From NCBI GenBank assembly GCA_021018995.1, contig CM037595.1, forward strand, positions 78,493,159 through 78,557,158: DNA of 64,000 bases. The letters are read 5' to 3'. The stretch comes from Chloranthus sessilifolius (taxonomy: Eukaryota > Streptophyta > Magnoliopsida > Chloranthales > Chloranthaceae). How positions within the stretch are numbered: the stretch's first letter is position 1; every line of letters starts with the position of its first letter. Below the pieces are notes generated by a model that saw only the letters and a list, made by a program, of their open reading frames with translations, did not search any database and was not told where the DNA came from. The position numbers and the translations under genes were made by a program. This document shows positions 46,681-59,989 of this stretch, piece after piece.

Positions 46681-48327
46681 TGATGAGTAGTAAAATATGA
46701 TGATATTTCACCCCTAAAATACCTACATTTAGCTATCCGATGAAGGCTATCTGATAAGAATGGTTAGATTTAAATGTTTTAGGTAAATACAAGCCAAGTG
46801 CAGAAAACAACCCAAGAATTCTGAAAATAATGTCAAAACACTGTAACTTTGGGTCATTGAGAACTTGGTGCAACTTGCAGATCAATTTAGACCTTTAAGA
46901 CGGCCGAATTATGAAATTGTCAAAACACAAAAGTTGTAGAGCTTTTTGTCAGCTTTCCAACGACGTAAGAATCGCCTCACTCCGAGTTCGAGACAGAATG
47001 TTATAGCCAAAATACCGAAGTAGTGTCTGATGCAAAGTTCGGCGGGAATTCACGAAAATCTGGGAGGTCGATGCATCGACCCTATTGGGTCGATTAATCG
47101 ACCCTAAATTTTCGAGTTGGAACACCTCTGCGACTGGAAAACTTCGGCTCTATTTAAAGCACATCAAACACTTCGAGAAAAGGGGGAATTAGAGATAGAT
47201 AATTAGAGAGGAGGAATGAGAGATAGATAATTAGAGATAGATAATTAGAGAGGGGGAATTAGAGATAGATAATTAGGGAGGAGGAATGAGAGACAGATAA
47301 TTAGAGATAGATAATTAGAGAGGAGGAATTAGAGAGTTAGTTTTGGCTTTTATTTTTTTAGAGTTTTTGGAGAGAATTTTTTAGAGGATTATTATTCATT
47401 ATTATTATTTTTGGTTTTAGACTCCTCTTGGCATCTTTTCAAGAGTTCTTTCTCCTTCTTCTAAGGTTCCATCTGGGTAGATTATACCTAGGATTTGCAT
47501 TATTTTTCCTTTACGTTCATGAAAGCATAGATTGTATTTAGGAAAAGGCATTGTAAATAAAGATCTTTGGAAGAAATAAAAAGAAGAATGGCTTTGAATG
47601 AACAAGGAGATCATATACCAAAGATGAGTGGCTAAATCAGTTGATCGGGGAAGATGCGATCCCTAGATAAGTACCCTTATTTATGATTAATACCATAGTT
47701 GATTTATTGTCATCATGGAATCGTTTTGCTAAAAGTTTGTGTTATTGAAAATATATTGAATGCTTGTTATGATCGTTGATGGCGCGTATCAACGGCTATA
47801 ATCGCTAGATCTGGACCTGCAGACTGATCTAGGCTGCAGAGCGATTATGTACTTATTGTTATGATCTAAACATCATGAGATACGCTATGCTTCTTACATG
47901 ACTCATACCGCAATGATAGGCTGAGTCATTGTTTTTAGATAGGGTATGCCGGATTGATGATTATATTTTATTACGAATCATCTTTATAGACGAATGATGG
48001 TGTGAATGATGCTTTAAGGAAACTGTAGATTTTAATGATAGAAAAGGGGTACAAATCTGGGGTAGCATAGTCCTTGATCTCATTTAATTACTGTTCTTAG
48101 ATTCATTAGTAATTAGTTGTTTAGATTAATTTATTTTTCTTGCATTTAGAAAAAGTGATAAATTTTTGGTTAAATTGAATTTACCCTTTGGTACTTCCTT
48201 AGGGATGTTTTTAAATCTCTGAAAGAATTAATTAAAATTCATGTTTCCCTGTGGGTTCGACACCTTTGTTCTTGCCATATTGCAATAGATCTTGTGCACT
48301 TGCAAGGGTTACATTTAAAATCGATCA
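46681..48327 (+). repeat. Element B, 3' LTR
   Basis: Pairs with 36250-37876. It carries an extra palindrome GGGTCGATTAATCGACCC beside the shared GGTCGATGCATCGACC. Confidence 0.92.
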
Positions 48328-48339
48328 ATGACTGCGTAG

Positions 48340-49700
48340 GCTATCCCTTGTATGATCGGCTTCCTCGCTTATATCAGTCATGGCATCGAAGCAGAAGTCG
48401 TCTTCTCTTTGTTCACCTCAGGGTAATCTCGAATTACGTATCCCACCTTTCCACATTTATAACAACCTCAAGTTTCTTGCCTGCAATCTGCCATCTTGTG
48501 AGACTTGCCACACTTGGCACAAGTCTCCCTAGGTGTGGAAGAAGCAGCTCGTGAGAAACCCTGTGTAACTGCTGCTCCAGTAGTGGTAGCAGGGCTCTCA
48601 TATCTTATTGGCCTCCCCGACGCAAGCATTGAAAATCTCTGATAGTTTGTCTGCTACGCCAGTCTCACATACCCTTGCTTGGAACGGTTGCCTCTGAACA
48701 GGCGCTACGAATCTCTGCCTTTTATTCACCGGCTCGTAGTTCCCAGCCCTAATTTGGTCTATATTTCCTCTCCCATGCTGTTCCCTTCGACCGTATCGAG
48801 CATTATTTTCTTCCTCAATAACCAGAGCTTTACTCATGACCACTCCATAGGTCTTCAACTGAAAAGGTGCCACTCCCCCTCTAATATCCGGCCTTAAGTC
48901 GTGATCGGGAACCTCTTTGCTCTCATCACATCGGTAACCATATAATCGGGAGCAAAGTGAGCAAGTCTCATGAACTCCACTCCATACTCCCTTACTGTCA
49001 TTCTCCCTTGCAAGAGCTGTAAAAATTGTATCTCCATCTAATTTCTCACTACCTCAGAGAAATATTGCTTTTTAAACTCTTTTACAAACTCATCCCACGT
49101 CCAGGGTAATCCTGGGGTCTCCTGAGCCCTAGTCCTATAAACAGACTTCCACTAAGGCCCTGCCTCCCTATCTAGCATGTAAGCTGCCCAACGGATGCTT
49201 TCATCTTTCGTGCACGTAAGCACGCTGAAAACCTTCTCCATCTCGCTTAGCCAATTCTCAGCAGCCATTGGCTCCGCTTGCCATGCAAAGCTAGGAGGTC
49301 GCATCCTTTTAAACTCAGTAAATGCTAAGGGCACTAGCTGTGTAGGACCTACTGGAAGTGTAGGTAGTTGTTGCTGATCATTGGCGGCCTTGTGAGCTGC
49401 CAAGGATGCTGCTTGTTGTGCCATGGCAGTCGCCATGATTTCCATAGTATGCATCATCCTCTGACGCTCTTCTCTCTCTCTCTTCATTTCTTTCCCTTAC
49501 TCTTTCTTGCTCTCTCATATCTCTTTCTTGACGATCTCTATCCTGATTCTTTGTCTGATCTCGGTTCTCGTGACCACTACCTCCAGGAACCTCTCTATTT
49601 CCCATAGGTACTCTGTTCATAGGCGAGATGAAATCATCTCTACTACATAAATTTCTATCATGACCGCCCTTGGGTCAGCCTCTTCTCCTAGAAGACATAA
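48340..49700 (-). mobile_element. gag: Element A gag region
   Basis: Reads leftward. An Arg/Glu-rich start (MNRVPMGNREVPG), a gag domain with FAWQAEPMAAENWLSEME, and CCHC zinc-knuckle remains near 48.45-48.5 kb. Element B sits just downstream, before the protease. Broken fossil. Confidence 0.82.
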
Positions 49701-49785
49701 CGATCTGCATGTGAAACTAAAGTTTCATTAGCAGAACTCCCTATGCTCTGACAAAAATAAGGATTGTCAGAATTTCTAAAAGAAA

Positions 49786-49799
49786 CAGCTATGATACCA
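49786..49799 (-). other. Element A primer-binding site
   Basis: TGGTATCATAGCTG, close to the initiator-tRNA-Met primer site (TGGTATCAGAGC) usual in chromoviruses. It lies two bases inside the 5' LTR. Confidence 0.8.
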
Positions 49800-49801
49800 A
49801 C

Positions 49802-52158
49802 TGTAACAGCCCAAATTTTGACACCTCAAAATTTGTGCCATTAGCACGGCCCTCTAGGCCGTGCCCCTAGGGTCTGTACGGAACATTGGTATAACAAGCA
49901 ACAACTAACCAAGTAAAGCATATGAACTAAATCGGAGATGCATTTAATAATATATTATTCTATAATAAAAGCTCAAAAGGCAGTTCTCATTTCATGCCAA
50001 CGCATGGACAAAAGAATCGGCCCGAACCATCGATGATAAAATCAGGTCACCCCAGACGGTTCGCCAAAAGAAATATCAGAGTATAATTATATTTCTCTCG
50101 AAAAGGGCTTGACATACCAAGCCGTACAGAATGCTTTCAACAATCTCTCTCAAAGTACGCCGGGGGTCCTCTAGAAGAAGTCCTCAGGAGGAGGCTCAAA
50201 CTCTTCCCCGGGCACGTAATCCGAATCCCCCGGATCTATGTCTCTCGAAGCCTCAGCAGCCGCAAGCACGGGACCTGCGACGTATAGTCTAAAGGGTGAG
50301 CTACATCCTAGCTCAATAGGGAAACAACACAATGAACATATAAGTCAAGCTCTCACATATATTCTATGACATTAAACAACATAATGTATTAATGAATTTA
50401 CTGGAAAAAATAGCAGTTTAAATGACTAAAAAATAAATACACTGAGTGTTACTATTATTTCACATGTTCTCAACCTTCCATTGATTCGGCCTAAAGACTT
50501 AAATCTGTAACTTAAATATTTCCCAACTTACTATAGAGTCGGGTGCCTGATGAAATACCCTCCATCGTCGTCTAACTAGACAGTTTTCATATCACTATTT
50601 TCATTCATTAATACTACTCAGGTCCCTTTCTCATAGGTGATGGCGTCTAATTCTCATATCAACATCCCTGGGATGTGCAACTGGTGTACGGATTAGCCGC
50701 CATACCGGTCACGGATATCCTGTCGTGTCAGTCGTGGGTATCCCTTCACGTCGGTGGGATATTCTGCAGAACCTTAAATAACAAAAGTATCAAGTGCACT
50801 ACATATAGTTATTCACCGTGTGATTGTGCTAAATATAATAGATTAGGCCTTATCAGTTCTCATTCATTCTTGCTTTACAATTTTACATACATTCCTGAGA
50901 TGTCTAAATCAATGCATCACACAGATGCCTTTATCACATTCTCATCCCCTGGGGATGCCACACATTCACTTGCTTATTTTGTGTCACTCACACACACATT
51001 TATTGATTCACATTTACTATGCATTTGTATTCATTTCTATATCACTACATACATGCTCTTGAAATTAAAATACATGTTTAAGGTGTTCTCTACCTCACGT
51101 GTCTGAATATCCAAGCATCAAGGTCCCACACGGTTTCCCATGCTTGTCTTTACTTGTACTACCTATGGTACACCATAGCACAAGCAAAGCATCAAGAAAG
51201 ATGCAATAAAGAAGGTACAAGACTTTCCAAGAACCTTAAAGTCTAATTCAAAAGTCCACAGAAGCTGTCCAAATTGATTGATCGATTCTCAAAATCGATC
51301 AATCAAAATCCCAAAATCAATTAATCAATCCCAAATCGATTAATCGAAATTCCAAACTCGATTGATCGATTTTCAAATCGATCAATCGATTTTCTCAGCT
51401 CTCTATTTTTCCAGTCACTGGAAGTGCTCAGACAATTAATCGATTTCTAATCGATTAATCCAATTCCACAAATCGATTGATCGATCAATCAATTTTGGGC
51501 AACTTTGCCCAGAAATCCTCTAGGCCAAAATCGATTGATCGATTTTAGAAATCGATCAATCTATTTGGTCAGAATTTCAACCCTTTGCGGGCATTTCTTC
51601 CAGTTTTCTTCCCTATCATTTTTCCTTCATTTCTAATCTTTAATTCATCATTTAAACCATAATTGAATGCACAATAACATGTTCATTTGAATCAAACAAG
51701 AACTCACCTTAAATCAACCCTTGGTTGACACAATGGTTGGCTCAAAGGCTAGGGCTCCTAGCTTTGACTCCAACAATTTCCAATGCGTCGAATCCGGCGT
51801 TAAATGCTCAAGCCCGTCATCGATTTGGAATCCACATTAACTCCTCTTAGCATTTACTCCTTCCTTTCTCTCTCTCTCTCTCTCTCTTCTTAATTTCACA
51901 CCAACCAAAAACAAAGAGAAATGAATTCTCTTTAGTTATTAGGCTCTTTAACCCCTCTTGGTCCGGTGTTAGGCACATACACCCTTGATAGGTATATGCT
52001 ATCGTTAATTTAGCTCTAACACTACTCGCACTTGTTCGCTAACCTCTCGACTACTCTAACTAAAGTCATCGTGTTGGCTTTCACGTGGTCAAACTTACGA
52101 CCAATCGGGCATGCATCCCAAGGACACTGTTCATTGCCCAAATTTCGGGGATGCTACA
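49802..52158 (-). repeat. Element A, 5' LTR
   Basis: 2357 bp, pairing with 27844-30174. The ATCGATT word cluster lies at about 51275-51560. Confidence 0.9.
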
Positions 52159-52199
52159 AATAGTATTTTTTTAATAGTCATAAAAAATTATAACATAAG

Positions 52200-52395
52200 A
52201 AATGAATGGTAGTATATCGCTATCATAAGGTAGCGTATCGCTACCTTAAGATAGCGGCGCTATCTTAAGGTAGCGACCGCTAATTTAGGATGGCGGCGCT
52301 ACCTTAAGATAGCGTCCCGCTACCTTATGTTAGCGCCGCTATCTTAAGGTAGTGATACGCTACCTTAAGTCAGCGCCGCGCTGTATAACTGAATA
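52200..52395. repeat. TAGCG/CGCTA palindromic array of MULE-D
   Basis: About eight units of 19-21 bp. Each has TAGCG and CGCTA half-sites facing each other across 1-3 bp, with CCTTAAGATAG-type spacers that are themselves palindromic. It lies just upstream of the transposase. Confidence 0.9.
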
Positions 52396-52439
52396 ATATG
52401 AAGAAGTTAGTTTGATAATTTAATATTTTATTATTTTTT

Positions 52440-54664
52440 ATATTTTAGGATGAAATGGATGTTCCCGTACTTTATCATTTTGATGGTGTCCAGGTCAGTG
52501 ATAATACTTACAACGGTAGACATCGAAAGATTGTCGTTGTTAGAGAGAAGATATCATTTGATCAATTTAAGCAGAAAATATACAATGTCAGTAGGACTCG
52601 ATTGGAAGAACATTCAATTACACTATCTATTTATTTGCGCATAGGAAAGGAGTTAGTGTTTGCCAAATTGTCCGACTCCGATGATCTTGCGAACTTATTT
52701 AAAGCATATCGTATTGGTAATGGTGTGATAAAAGTTTATATCGAAAAATTATTAGCAACTCCTATGACCAAAATTTTATCATCTATTGAAACATTTAAAC
52801 CGTTCCAGCAGGAAACAAACGAAGATGATAAAGAAATTGAGGAAAACGTCAGATTAGGAGATGATGATAGTATAGAACCAGAACATTCAATTGAAAATCA
52901 AGGAATATGGTTTGAAGAGAACTTCGATGCACCAATGATAGTCGACGATGATAGAAATAGAAATATAGGATTTTGCCCCTACTGTAAGCCTTTGGAGCAA
53001 CCTTTTAAAGACATTCAAATGAGAAAAGGCGATGAAAATGTAAGATATTTTCCTCAAATGAATCTGATGCATGATGCATCCCAGCTTAACTTCAAATTGA
53101 TAAACAATACATTTGACTAGAAATAGTGAAAAATATTTTTAGGAGGCCTTAGTCTATATCAATGGCCTTCCGAATCAATAGCTTCAGAGCAAACGATAAT
53201 CGAGCCATCAATAGAACAACCTCTCGCACCTTAAACATTCTCACGTCGGTCAACCTCAACCAAAACAATTACATTTCAACCAAATGTACCTCGACGGACT
53301 CAATTTTAATCACGTAATAATCATCCAGTCGATGACAGTGATAGTGATCCTAAAAATAATGAAGCACCGTTGTCGCCCACTTCGCGTATTGATACTAATA
53401 AGAGAATTGATGAACCTCTGGTGGATGATGACTATGATCTTAATGACTCAGAGGGCGAGTATATGGATTCAGATGATAAAAACCTTTATGAAGGGGGGTC
53501 ATTAACTGTTGGTCAAGCATTCAGAAATAAAAAATCTTTCCAAAAAGCTCTTAAAGAGTTTATAATGGCAAATAATTTTTAAATTAAACTAATAAAAATC
53601 AGTCCTCTTCGAGTTACGGCGAGGTGTGTTGAAGTAGGGTGTGTTTGGCGAATGCATGCATCAAAATTGGTCGGTGTGGACATGTTTGTCGTGAAAACTT
53701 TCCGCCAGGAACATACGTGTCGAATGCTAGCTTTTGGAAGAGGACACCGCCAGTGTACGACATCGTGGATAACTTCCTTCGTGAGGAATAAGTTGTTAAA
53801 AGACTTTGATGAGAGCCTTGCTTCAATAATTTTTAATATTGAGAAAAAATACGATGTAACAGTAAGCTATTGGAAAGCATGGAGAGGGAAATAAATGGCG
53901 TTGAATGATATCGAGGTAGCTGGAAAGAGCAATTTAAGATGTTACCGTCCCATGTCCCCGAATTACAGAGGGTTGATCTAGACGTACAGACTGAATTGTG
54001 TCGCAATCCTAATAATGCCTTTCAAAGGTTCTTCATAGCATTTAGACCTTGCATTAGGAGCTTCCGTAATATTTTACAAAGAATAATTGCGGTAGATGGG
54101 ACACATTTATGCAGTTGATACAAAGGAGTGTTGTTAATAGCTACAGGGATAGACGGGAATAGACATTTATTCCCTATAGTATTCAGCATTGTACCCAAAG
54201 AAAATAAAGATCATTGGACATGATTCCTTGATCTATTAGGGAGATGCGTAATCTCGGACTTTCAAGAGCAGCTTGTATTAATATTAGACCGGCAGAAGGG
54301 GTTGATGGAAGCTATGCATAATATTTTTCCTAACACCTTTCACAGCTATTATATGTGACACCCAGGTTTGAATCTTTTTGATACATATAAGGATACAATC
54401 TCTCGACCGCTGTTCTGGGTTGCTGCCCGTGCATTCTTGGAGGTAAAATTTAAAGAATTTTATAAAAACTAGAAGACGAGGCCCCCTCGGAATGTAGAAC
54501 ATGGATTAAAGAAGTCGGTGACCATTTCTAAATGCGCGCATATTTTTTAGGAAAGCGTTATAATATGCTAATAATAAATATAGTAGAAAGTATTAATAGT
54601 GTGTTGAAGATAGCCAGAGAGGAACCGATCGTGACAATGCTAGAAATCATTCGCACGAAGGTAG
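52440..54664 (+). pseudogene. mudrA: MULE-D transposase (mudrA-like), broken and cut off by element C
   Basis: The start MDVPVLYHFDG at 52455 follows a possible acceptor TATTTTAG and opens a 221-codon N-terminal region (PB1-like fold suspected, acidic linker). Then come SLTVGQAFRNK, a WRKY-GCM1/FLYWCH-like zinc finger (CVEVGCVWRMHA...HTC, 53620-53715), and the DDE core: AVDGTHL (Asp at 54096), LILDRQKGL (Asp at 54287) and NIVESINSVLK (Glu at 54586). All three catalytic residues are still recognisable. Several stops and frameshifts separate the pieces: after 53120, near 53580, near 53895 and after 54117. The C-terminus is interrupted at 54664 by element C. Confidence 0.88.
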
Positions 54665-57147
54665 TGTTAGGATATTTTAAGTGCTTGCTACTGACTTTAT
54701 TGAAGACAGTGATAAGAATGGAGTGAATGAAAATGAATGAAAGGCAGAGTGAGAATTACGGAACAGCAAGCCTAAAATATGTACAGTCCTGCAAGATACA
54801 GGGCCTGTTGTAACAAGTTTTGATAAGTAAGAGTTTGTCCCATAGGGAAGTTGATCTAAAGCTCCAAGGGAGCTATCTTTAGTAGGCTCTCCAGATCTGA
54901 CTACAGATCTAGCAATCCTAAATGGAAGGGGATTTAGGGTCACTATAATCTAAATTCTAAGGTATCCTAATGTCAAAACTATAGAAAGGGTTGAAAAAAT
55001 GGATGGAGTGTGAGAAAATAAATATAAAAGGGTGAGAAGTATATTATTAGGTACAGATCTGATGGGGTCTTATAACTCAGACTCAGATATGTTGCTATAG
55101 AAATCCTGTCCAATGGCTATATTATCACCAAAGAAGAGAAGGAATCCAACTCATCCCTGTGTCATGATCCAATCCCTTATGGCTATAACCTGTCCACTTT
55201 AATGGTCACAGACTATCCAATAGGGGAACCACTATCCAGAGATGGATCAGAACAAGTTTATCATTGTAGGCACTACTTCATCCAGGCTACAAGCTCAAGA
55301 ATCCATAGGAACCTCATCCTCTAAAGTTCTGTGTGTGGGGCTAGACATACAAAGTGCACGAGCCTGGCCACACAAGACCAGCAAGAGTTTGAGTACTAGC
55401 TTTTAAGCATCGTTGTTCACTACTTTAGCAGGACTGCAGTGATCCAGTCACAAGCCTACAATCTCTACAACCAAATCAGATCTGCAATCTGATGGTGGAT
55501 CTATACAACTATATGGGAGTCTGTCACTGCACAATCTCTCACAAGGCTACAAGCACAAGTGCAGAGAAGAAGAATCTGTCTTAGTTCCGTGAATTAGCCT
55601 CACCCTAGGGCTATAATCTGTCCACTTGAATGGTCATAGACTATCCACAGAAGCTATCCTCCTCACAAAGGTCTAAGACAAAATAAGAACATTGCTGCCG
55701 CCACTATATTCACAAGGCTACAAGCACAAGTTCCCATGGGGATTCAGATTTAGTGGGTCCTGTGGTGGGGGAAGGCCTGCAAAGTGCCTAACCTGGACAC
55801 ACAGGTCACTTAGATCTAAATAGTACCTTAGAAGCAATCCTCTGTTGCTTACAAAACATTTTAGCAATGGAGGATCTCAAGGCAGCAGCCTTGTACAGCA
55901 CAACTCACAACAAAAACAACATCTCATACATGCAACAAATCCTATTACAAAAACTTCATTAAAATCTATACCAAATAATCATACAAAAGGCATAGCCAGC
56001 AAGTGCTGGACTATGGAGAGAAAGAAAAAGGAAAAAGAAAAACTCCTAAACCCTAACCTTAGCCTACTGTAATTCTACAGTCGGTTTCAAGAAGAAGCGC
56101 AGAAGTTGAGAACAAAAAGTCCCTTAAACCTAAGCTAGGCTTAGGCTTATATAGTAGTTGGTTCTCTCTCAATTAGGGTTAGGAAAAACCCTAATTTCAT
56201 TAATGCAATTGCGGCCCATTCTTGTCCCTTGGATGCCTTGGGGCATGTGCACAGAGATTGGAGCATTGGAGTGCGTGCATTAATTGCTGGAGATTCCCAG
56301 ATTACCCTTGCAGAAGTGTGGAGAAGTTAAGAACCTGATCCTCACTGAGTAGAGAAGATTTGCAGATCTTTCCGCATGGTAGAATTGGCGTCGCGGGGTT
56401 GAATTGACTTGAAGCTCATGCAGTCGCGGGATTGACATTTTGGTCATTGCGGGATACTAATGGCTGTCGCGAGATTGCTCTTTTAGCTTTGAATGGCACG
56501 GGAATTACTCGCGCGGTTCGTCCCTTGGAGAATCTCGCGACGAATCCTCGAGAAGAAGCAGTGTTCATGAGCCTATGGATCGCGCGAGCATTTCCTTGAA
56601 GGTTTGTATCCCGCGGCCACTGTGCGACAATTGAGCGCGGGAGTGCCTGGAGCTCTCTCACTTCAGTGAATTGCGCGATGATTGAAGATTCCTTTCTTGA
56701 GCTACGCGAGACTGCGCGAGCGTTTAAGATTGAGCCTCGCGAGGACCTTGTGAAGTCTACTTTTCAATTCTTTCTGGCACCAAACCACGCGAGAACGGCG
56801 CGAAGACTACGCGACCAGTTTGTGTGCTGTCTTCAAAAGCCCGCGACAACTGTGCGAAGGCATTATCTCTGGTTCAATTGAACGCTGCGACATCTGCGTG
56901 AGGTATTCTTTTTAGTTTGTTTCTGCTTAGATGTGCTTGTGCTGCAGCCAACTCTCTGTCCGGATTCATCCTTCATTCTGCTGAGTTAGTTCTGGGGCAA
57001 CAGTGAGCTTCTTGGCATGGTTAGGAGTTTATTTACAGCTGTTGCTTATTACCTATAGAATAGACTCAAAATACATTTATTAAATGATTAAGGGTCTAAC
57101 AGAGATTAAGTTAAGGGGTGAAAAGTGGCACTTTTCAGGTCTTAACA
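54665..57147 (-). repeat. Element C, 3' LTR
   Basis: 2483 bp. It contains a GC-richer block (56380-56890) full of TCGCGA/GCGCGA words, unlike the AT-rich surroundings. Confidence 0.78.
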
Positions 57148-58900
57148 CACCACATAACCTAATCTTTGCTAGTCCCTTAGCAAAGCTGTAATTAAATGCC
57201 ACTTTTGTAGGGATCACGGGTACATTTAGCATATGTACCAAGCCTTTTAAAGCCCTAGGTGATCCCTAGTGGAGGAGTGAAGTCTCCTGAGGATTTTCAG
57301 TGAAGACACCCACAAACTTCACCATTAGAATCAGTTAAGTATAGTGCAGATAATGACAACACAAATTTTGATGTTTAAAGCTTCATTCCATACCCAATTT
57401 TTTTAATACTTAGAGGAAACTGCAGCAATGTTGCAGGCCATTTAAAAATTATAAGTGACATGTGTTTGCCTTACCACCATTCATTTAACATTAGAATTTC
57501 AATGTATAAAAATCAGTACCCAGTTTGCCTTTAATTCAAAATTCAGGTTAGATACAACCCCAATGAGGTTAAAATTCAGACCCAATTCTCACTAGGGCTA
57601 TCTCTCAACATTATCAATTTGAGGGTGTTCAAATTCACATCAGCTCAAGAGCAGTTACAAACCCCAAATGGGCCTGCAAGCATGAGCACAGGCAAAGCTT
57701 CTAATTTCTGACATCTTCAAGAATTTTTTACCATAGATTAGACAACTCCTCATCTCCACATGACAGTTCATTTAACTTTGGATCCACAAGGTCTTTTTGA
57801 ATGGGTTGTAATGTGGCTTATGGCTGAGGGGTGTAAAGAATAAAGGGGTAAAAAGGGAGTCCAAATTAAGAAATCAGCAAGGTAAGGAGTGGTTCATGAC
57901 TTCACAACCTTCATTTCAGCAAAAACTTAATCTTTCTTTTTTATTTCAGACTCAAAGTGGCCAGCTTCTCCTCTTCTTTTCTATTTTTAGATGATGTCTT
58001 CTCTAGACTTCTCTTTCTTTTTCTCTTTTATTTTTTTATTCATTCTTTTGATGAACTGCCACACAACTGCCATTGATACACAGATGTTCACAAGTTGCTT
58101 TTCTTCACCTTCCACAGAGTGTTGGACCATTCTCAGTATCTTTACCTCCTTCTCCTTTACCTTATGAATTCTCAGAGTGAGGGTAAGGCTGACTCAGGTC
58201 ATGAGGTTAAGGTGCCAGTGTTCTGTGAAAAAAAATTATGATTTTAAGGCTCAACTAGTGTATGCAAAAGGGCAGATTTTAAAAGGTTGGATTTTCAGGC
58301 TCAAACTGTCCAAATGAGGGCGTTGGATCATTTCTTTAGACTCATGAGTGCTGTCAATTGGTTTTGATTTGGAGTTGCACAACTTCTAGTGACAAAGTCT
58401 TGATTCAATCAGTCCTTAGAGCAGAAATAATGCCAAAAACACTCTTCAAAAGAAAATTCTGGGCCAAATCTCACTAGGTATGGTCATCAAATTTAACCCA
58501 TGGGGTGTATTTTCATCTGTTTCTCTCCTCTTAGGCTCACTGAGTACTTAACTCAAAATGTTTTCTAATATTAGCTTCATGGTGGTGTCAAGATTTTTTT
58601 TAACTTTTTTTGTTTCAAAAAGTCTGCAAAAGTATTTAAATTTTTACATGTTTCCTCATTGTATCAAGTTAAGTGGAAATTAACTTTATTCATCTCAGTT
58701 ATACCACCATTACTGCACTAAAATTAACTATTCTATTGGCAGACTGCCACACCCTCAAACCATTTGGAGCAGTGTCCTCACTGGTTCAAAAGTGATAAAA
58801 GGCAGTAGATTCCAATCAAACAGACAAAAATAAACACAGGAGAAGACAGAGAAACAGAGAAAATAATGCTGCTGAATAGTATAGAACGAAAAGAAACTAT
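57148..58900 (-). other. Element C 3' noncoding module
   Basis: No ORF. Its LTR-proximal 180 bp match element B's in order: CCTCAGGAGAC, CTCCTCCACTAGGGATCACC, AAAAGGCTTG and GGGACTAGCAAAG, read on the minus strand. Confidence 0.75.
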
Positions 58901-59400
58901 CATTAAAAGGAAAAGAAAATGGTACAAAAAGATGTTAAAAGAAAAAAAACAAAATGTGGGGGGAAGAGGGATCAAGGGAGAGGCGGTGGGGGGGGGGGGG
59001 GGAGGGGTGGGAGGAAGGTGGTGTGGGAGATGCAGGTGGATCAATTTTTTTCTTCTTTTTCCTCTCCTCCTTCTGCTTTTTCTTTTCTTCCTTGGCTAGG
59101 ATCCGCTGGACCTCGTCAAACTCATCCCAGAGAAATTGCAAGGGGTCCGGATCCTTTGGCGGTGGGGGATCCTCCCATATGGGGTAGAATTTGATGGGAA
59201 ACCCGAAGGGTTTGTCATCTGCCATGAGTGTGAGGAGGTATGGACCGCTAGGGTTAGAATAGGAGGGGTGAAATGAAGAGGAACTGAGGGCCAATTTAAA
59301 AGAGTTGGACTGTGGAACATGAATCGGCGGATTTAAAGTTGTGCCCCTTTCCAAGCTTGGCAATAAATGATGATTGTGTGGGGAATGAAGAAACACACAA
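58900..59400 (-). mobile_element. Element C, short Lys/Pro-rich sense ORF
   Basis: Reads leftward. FPIKFYPIWEDPPPPKDPDP is followed by an acidic/basic helix with KKQKEERKKKKK and a Pro-rich tail. The strand opposite has a run of 15 or more G near 58990. Family not recognised. Confidence 0.45.
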
Positions 59401-59989
59401 CTAATTCTGAGAAAAGAGGATGAGCAGTAAATGAGTGGCCAAATTTAACCTGTGCAATAAAGGAGATCCTGTGGGTCGCACAGCTGCATAGAGGTAGGTG
59501 TGGAGTAGTGTTTGGCGCGTGGTAAGGACTCCGCGAGGAGTTCAGACAGGGCCCACAAGTAGGAAAAGGAAACCAATTTAATCTTATGATTGAAGGCAAC
59601 CAGCACATTGATTTCTATTGGAAATGATCATAACCACTCTAAATACATCTCCCATGACAAAATGGCACAAAAATAAAAACTTAAACAACCACACAGAACA
59701 GATCAATAGACAAGAAATAAAAAATTATATTAACTATAGAAACATGTACAATGGGAATTACAAAAACTAGAAAAAAAACTAATCTAAAATTGATGGTCTA
59801 ATATGAATTCGAATCTATGTAGAAATCTCAGCCCATCTTTTTAGCATGTACCCTAAGGGCAGCTTTGTCCTGTTTCTTCTTTTCTTTCCTTTCCTTTTTT
59901 TTTCGGCTGGTGTTTTCTTGGCAGTTGGAGCTTTAGGTGCCCTCACCCTTACTTTTGGTTGCTTGGGTATATTTGGTTCCTTGGGTTCT

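Larger units (their letters stand above)
36250..48327 (+). mobile_element. Element B: Ty3/gypsy fossil of the Athila/Tat group
   Basis: LTRs lie at 36250-37876 and 46681-48327. A perfect 5-bp target duplication ATGAC flanks it (36245-36249, 48328-48332) inside element A. The order is 5' LTR, tRNA-Asp-type primer site, AT-rich leader, gag, protease-RT-RNase H-integrase, a 2.1-kb noncoding 3' module and a G-rich purine tract. The LTRs differ by about 3-4 percent by eye, roughly 1-1.5 million years, younger than its host element A. It is nearly complete, with about five breaks. Confidence 0.92.
27844..52158 (-). mobile_element. Element A: Ty3/gypsy chromovirus fossil, Tekay/Del-like
   Basis: Two long terminal repeats (27844-30174 and 49802-52158) begin TGTRACAGCCC and end GATGYTACA. 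The flanks GATAG and AATAG fit a 5-bp target duplication with one change. The element reads leftward: 5' LTR, primer site, gag, protease, RT, RNase H, integrase with chromodomain-like tail, an extra sense ORF, purine tract, 3' LTR. It is interrupted by element B between gag and protease. By eye the LTRs differ by about 6-7 percent, roughly 2-3 million years at commonly used plant rates. It is clearly broken, with on the order of ten breaks. Confidence 0.88.
27584..54664. mobile_element. MULE-D: second MULE, split by LTR elements A/B and C
   Basis: The inferred left end at 27584 begins GGAAATTTGCAC, in the style of MULE-1 ends. The left piece ends at 27843 where element A begins. The right piece resumes at 52159 with a palindromic array and a rightward transposase gene, cut at 54664 by element C. 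Continuity across A is supported by A's near-identical 5-bp flanks. The right end lies outside the window. The left-end call is an inference. Confidence 0.6.

Noticed and set aside
58866-59194. Gly-rich rightward ORFs
   Set aside because: They come from the G run, opposite the sense strand of element C.
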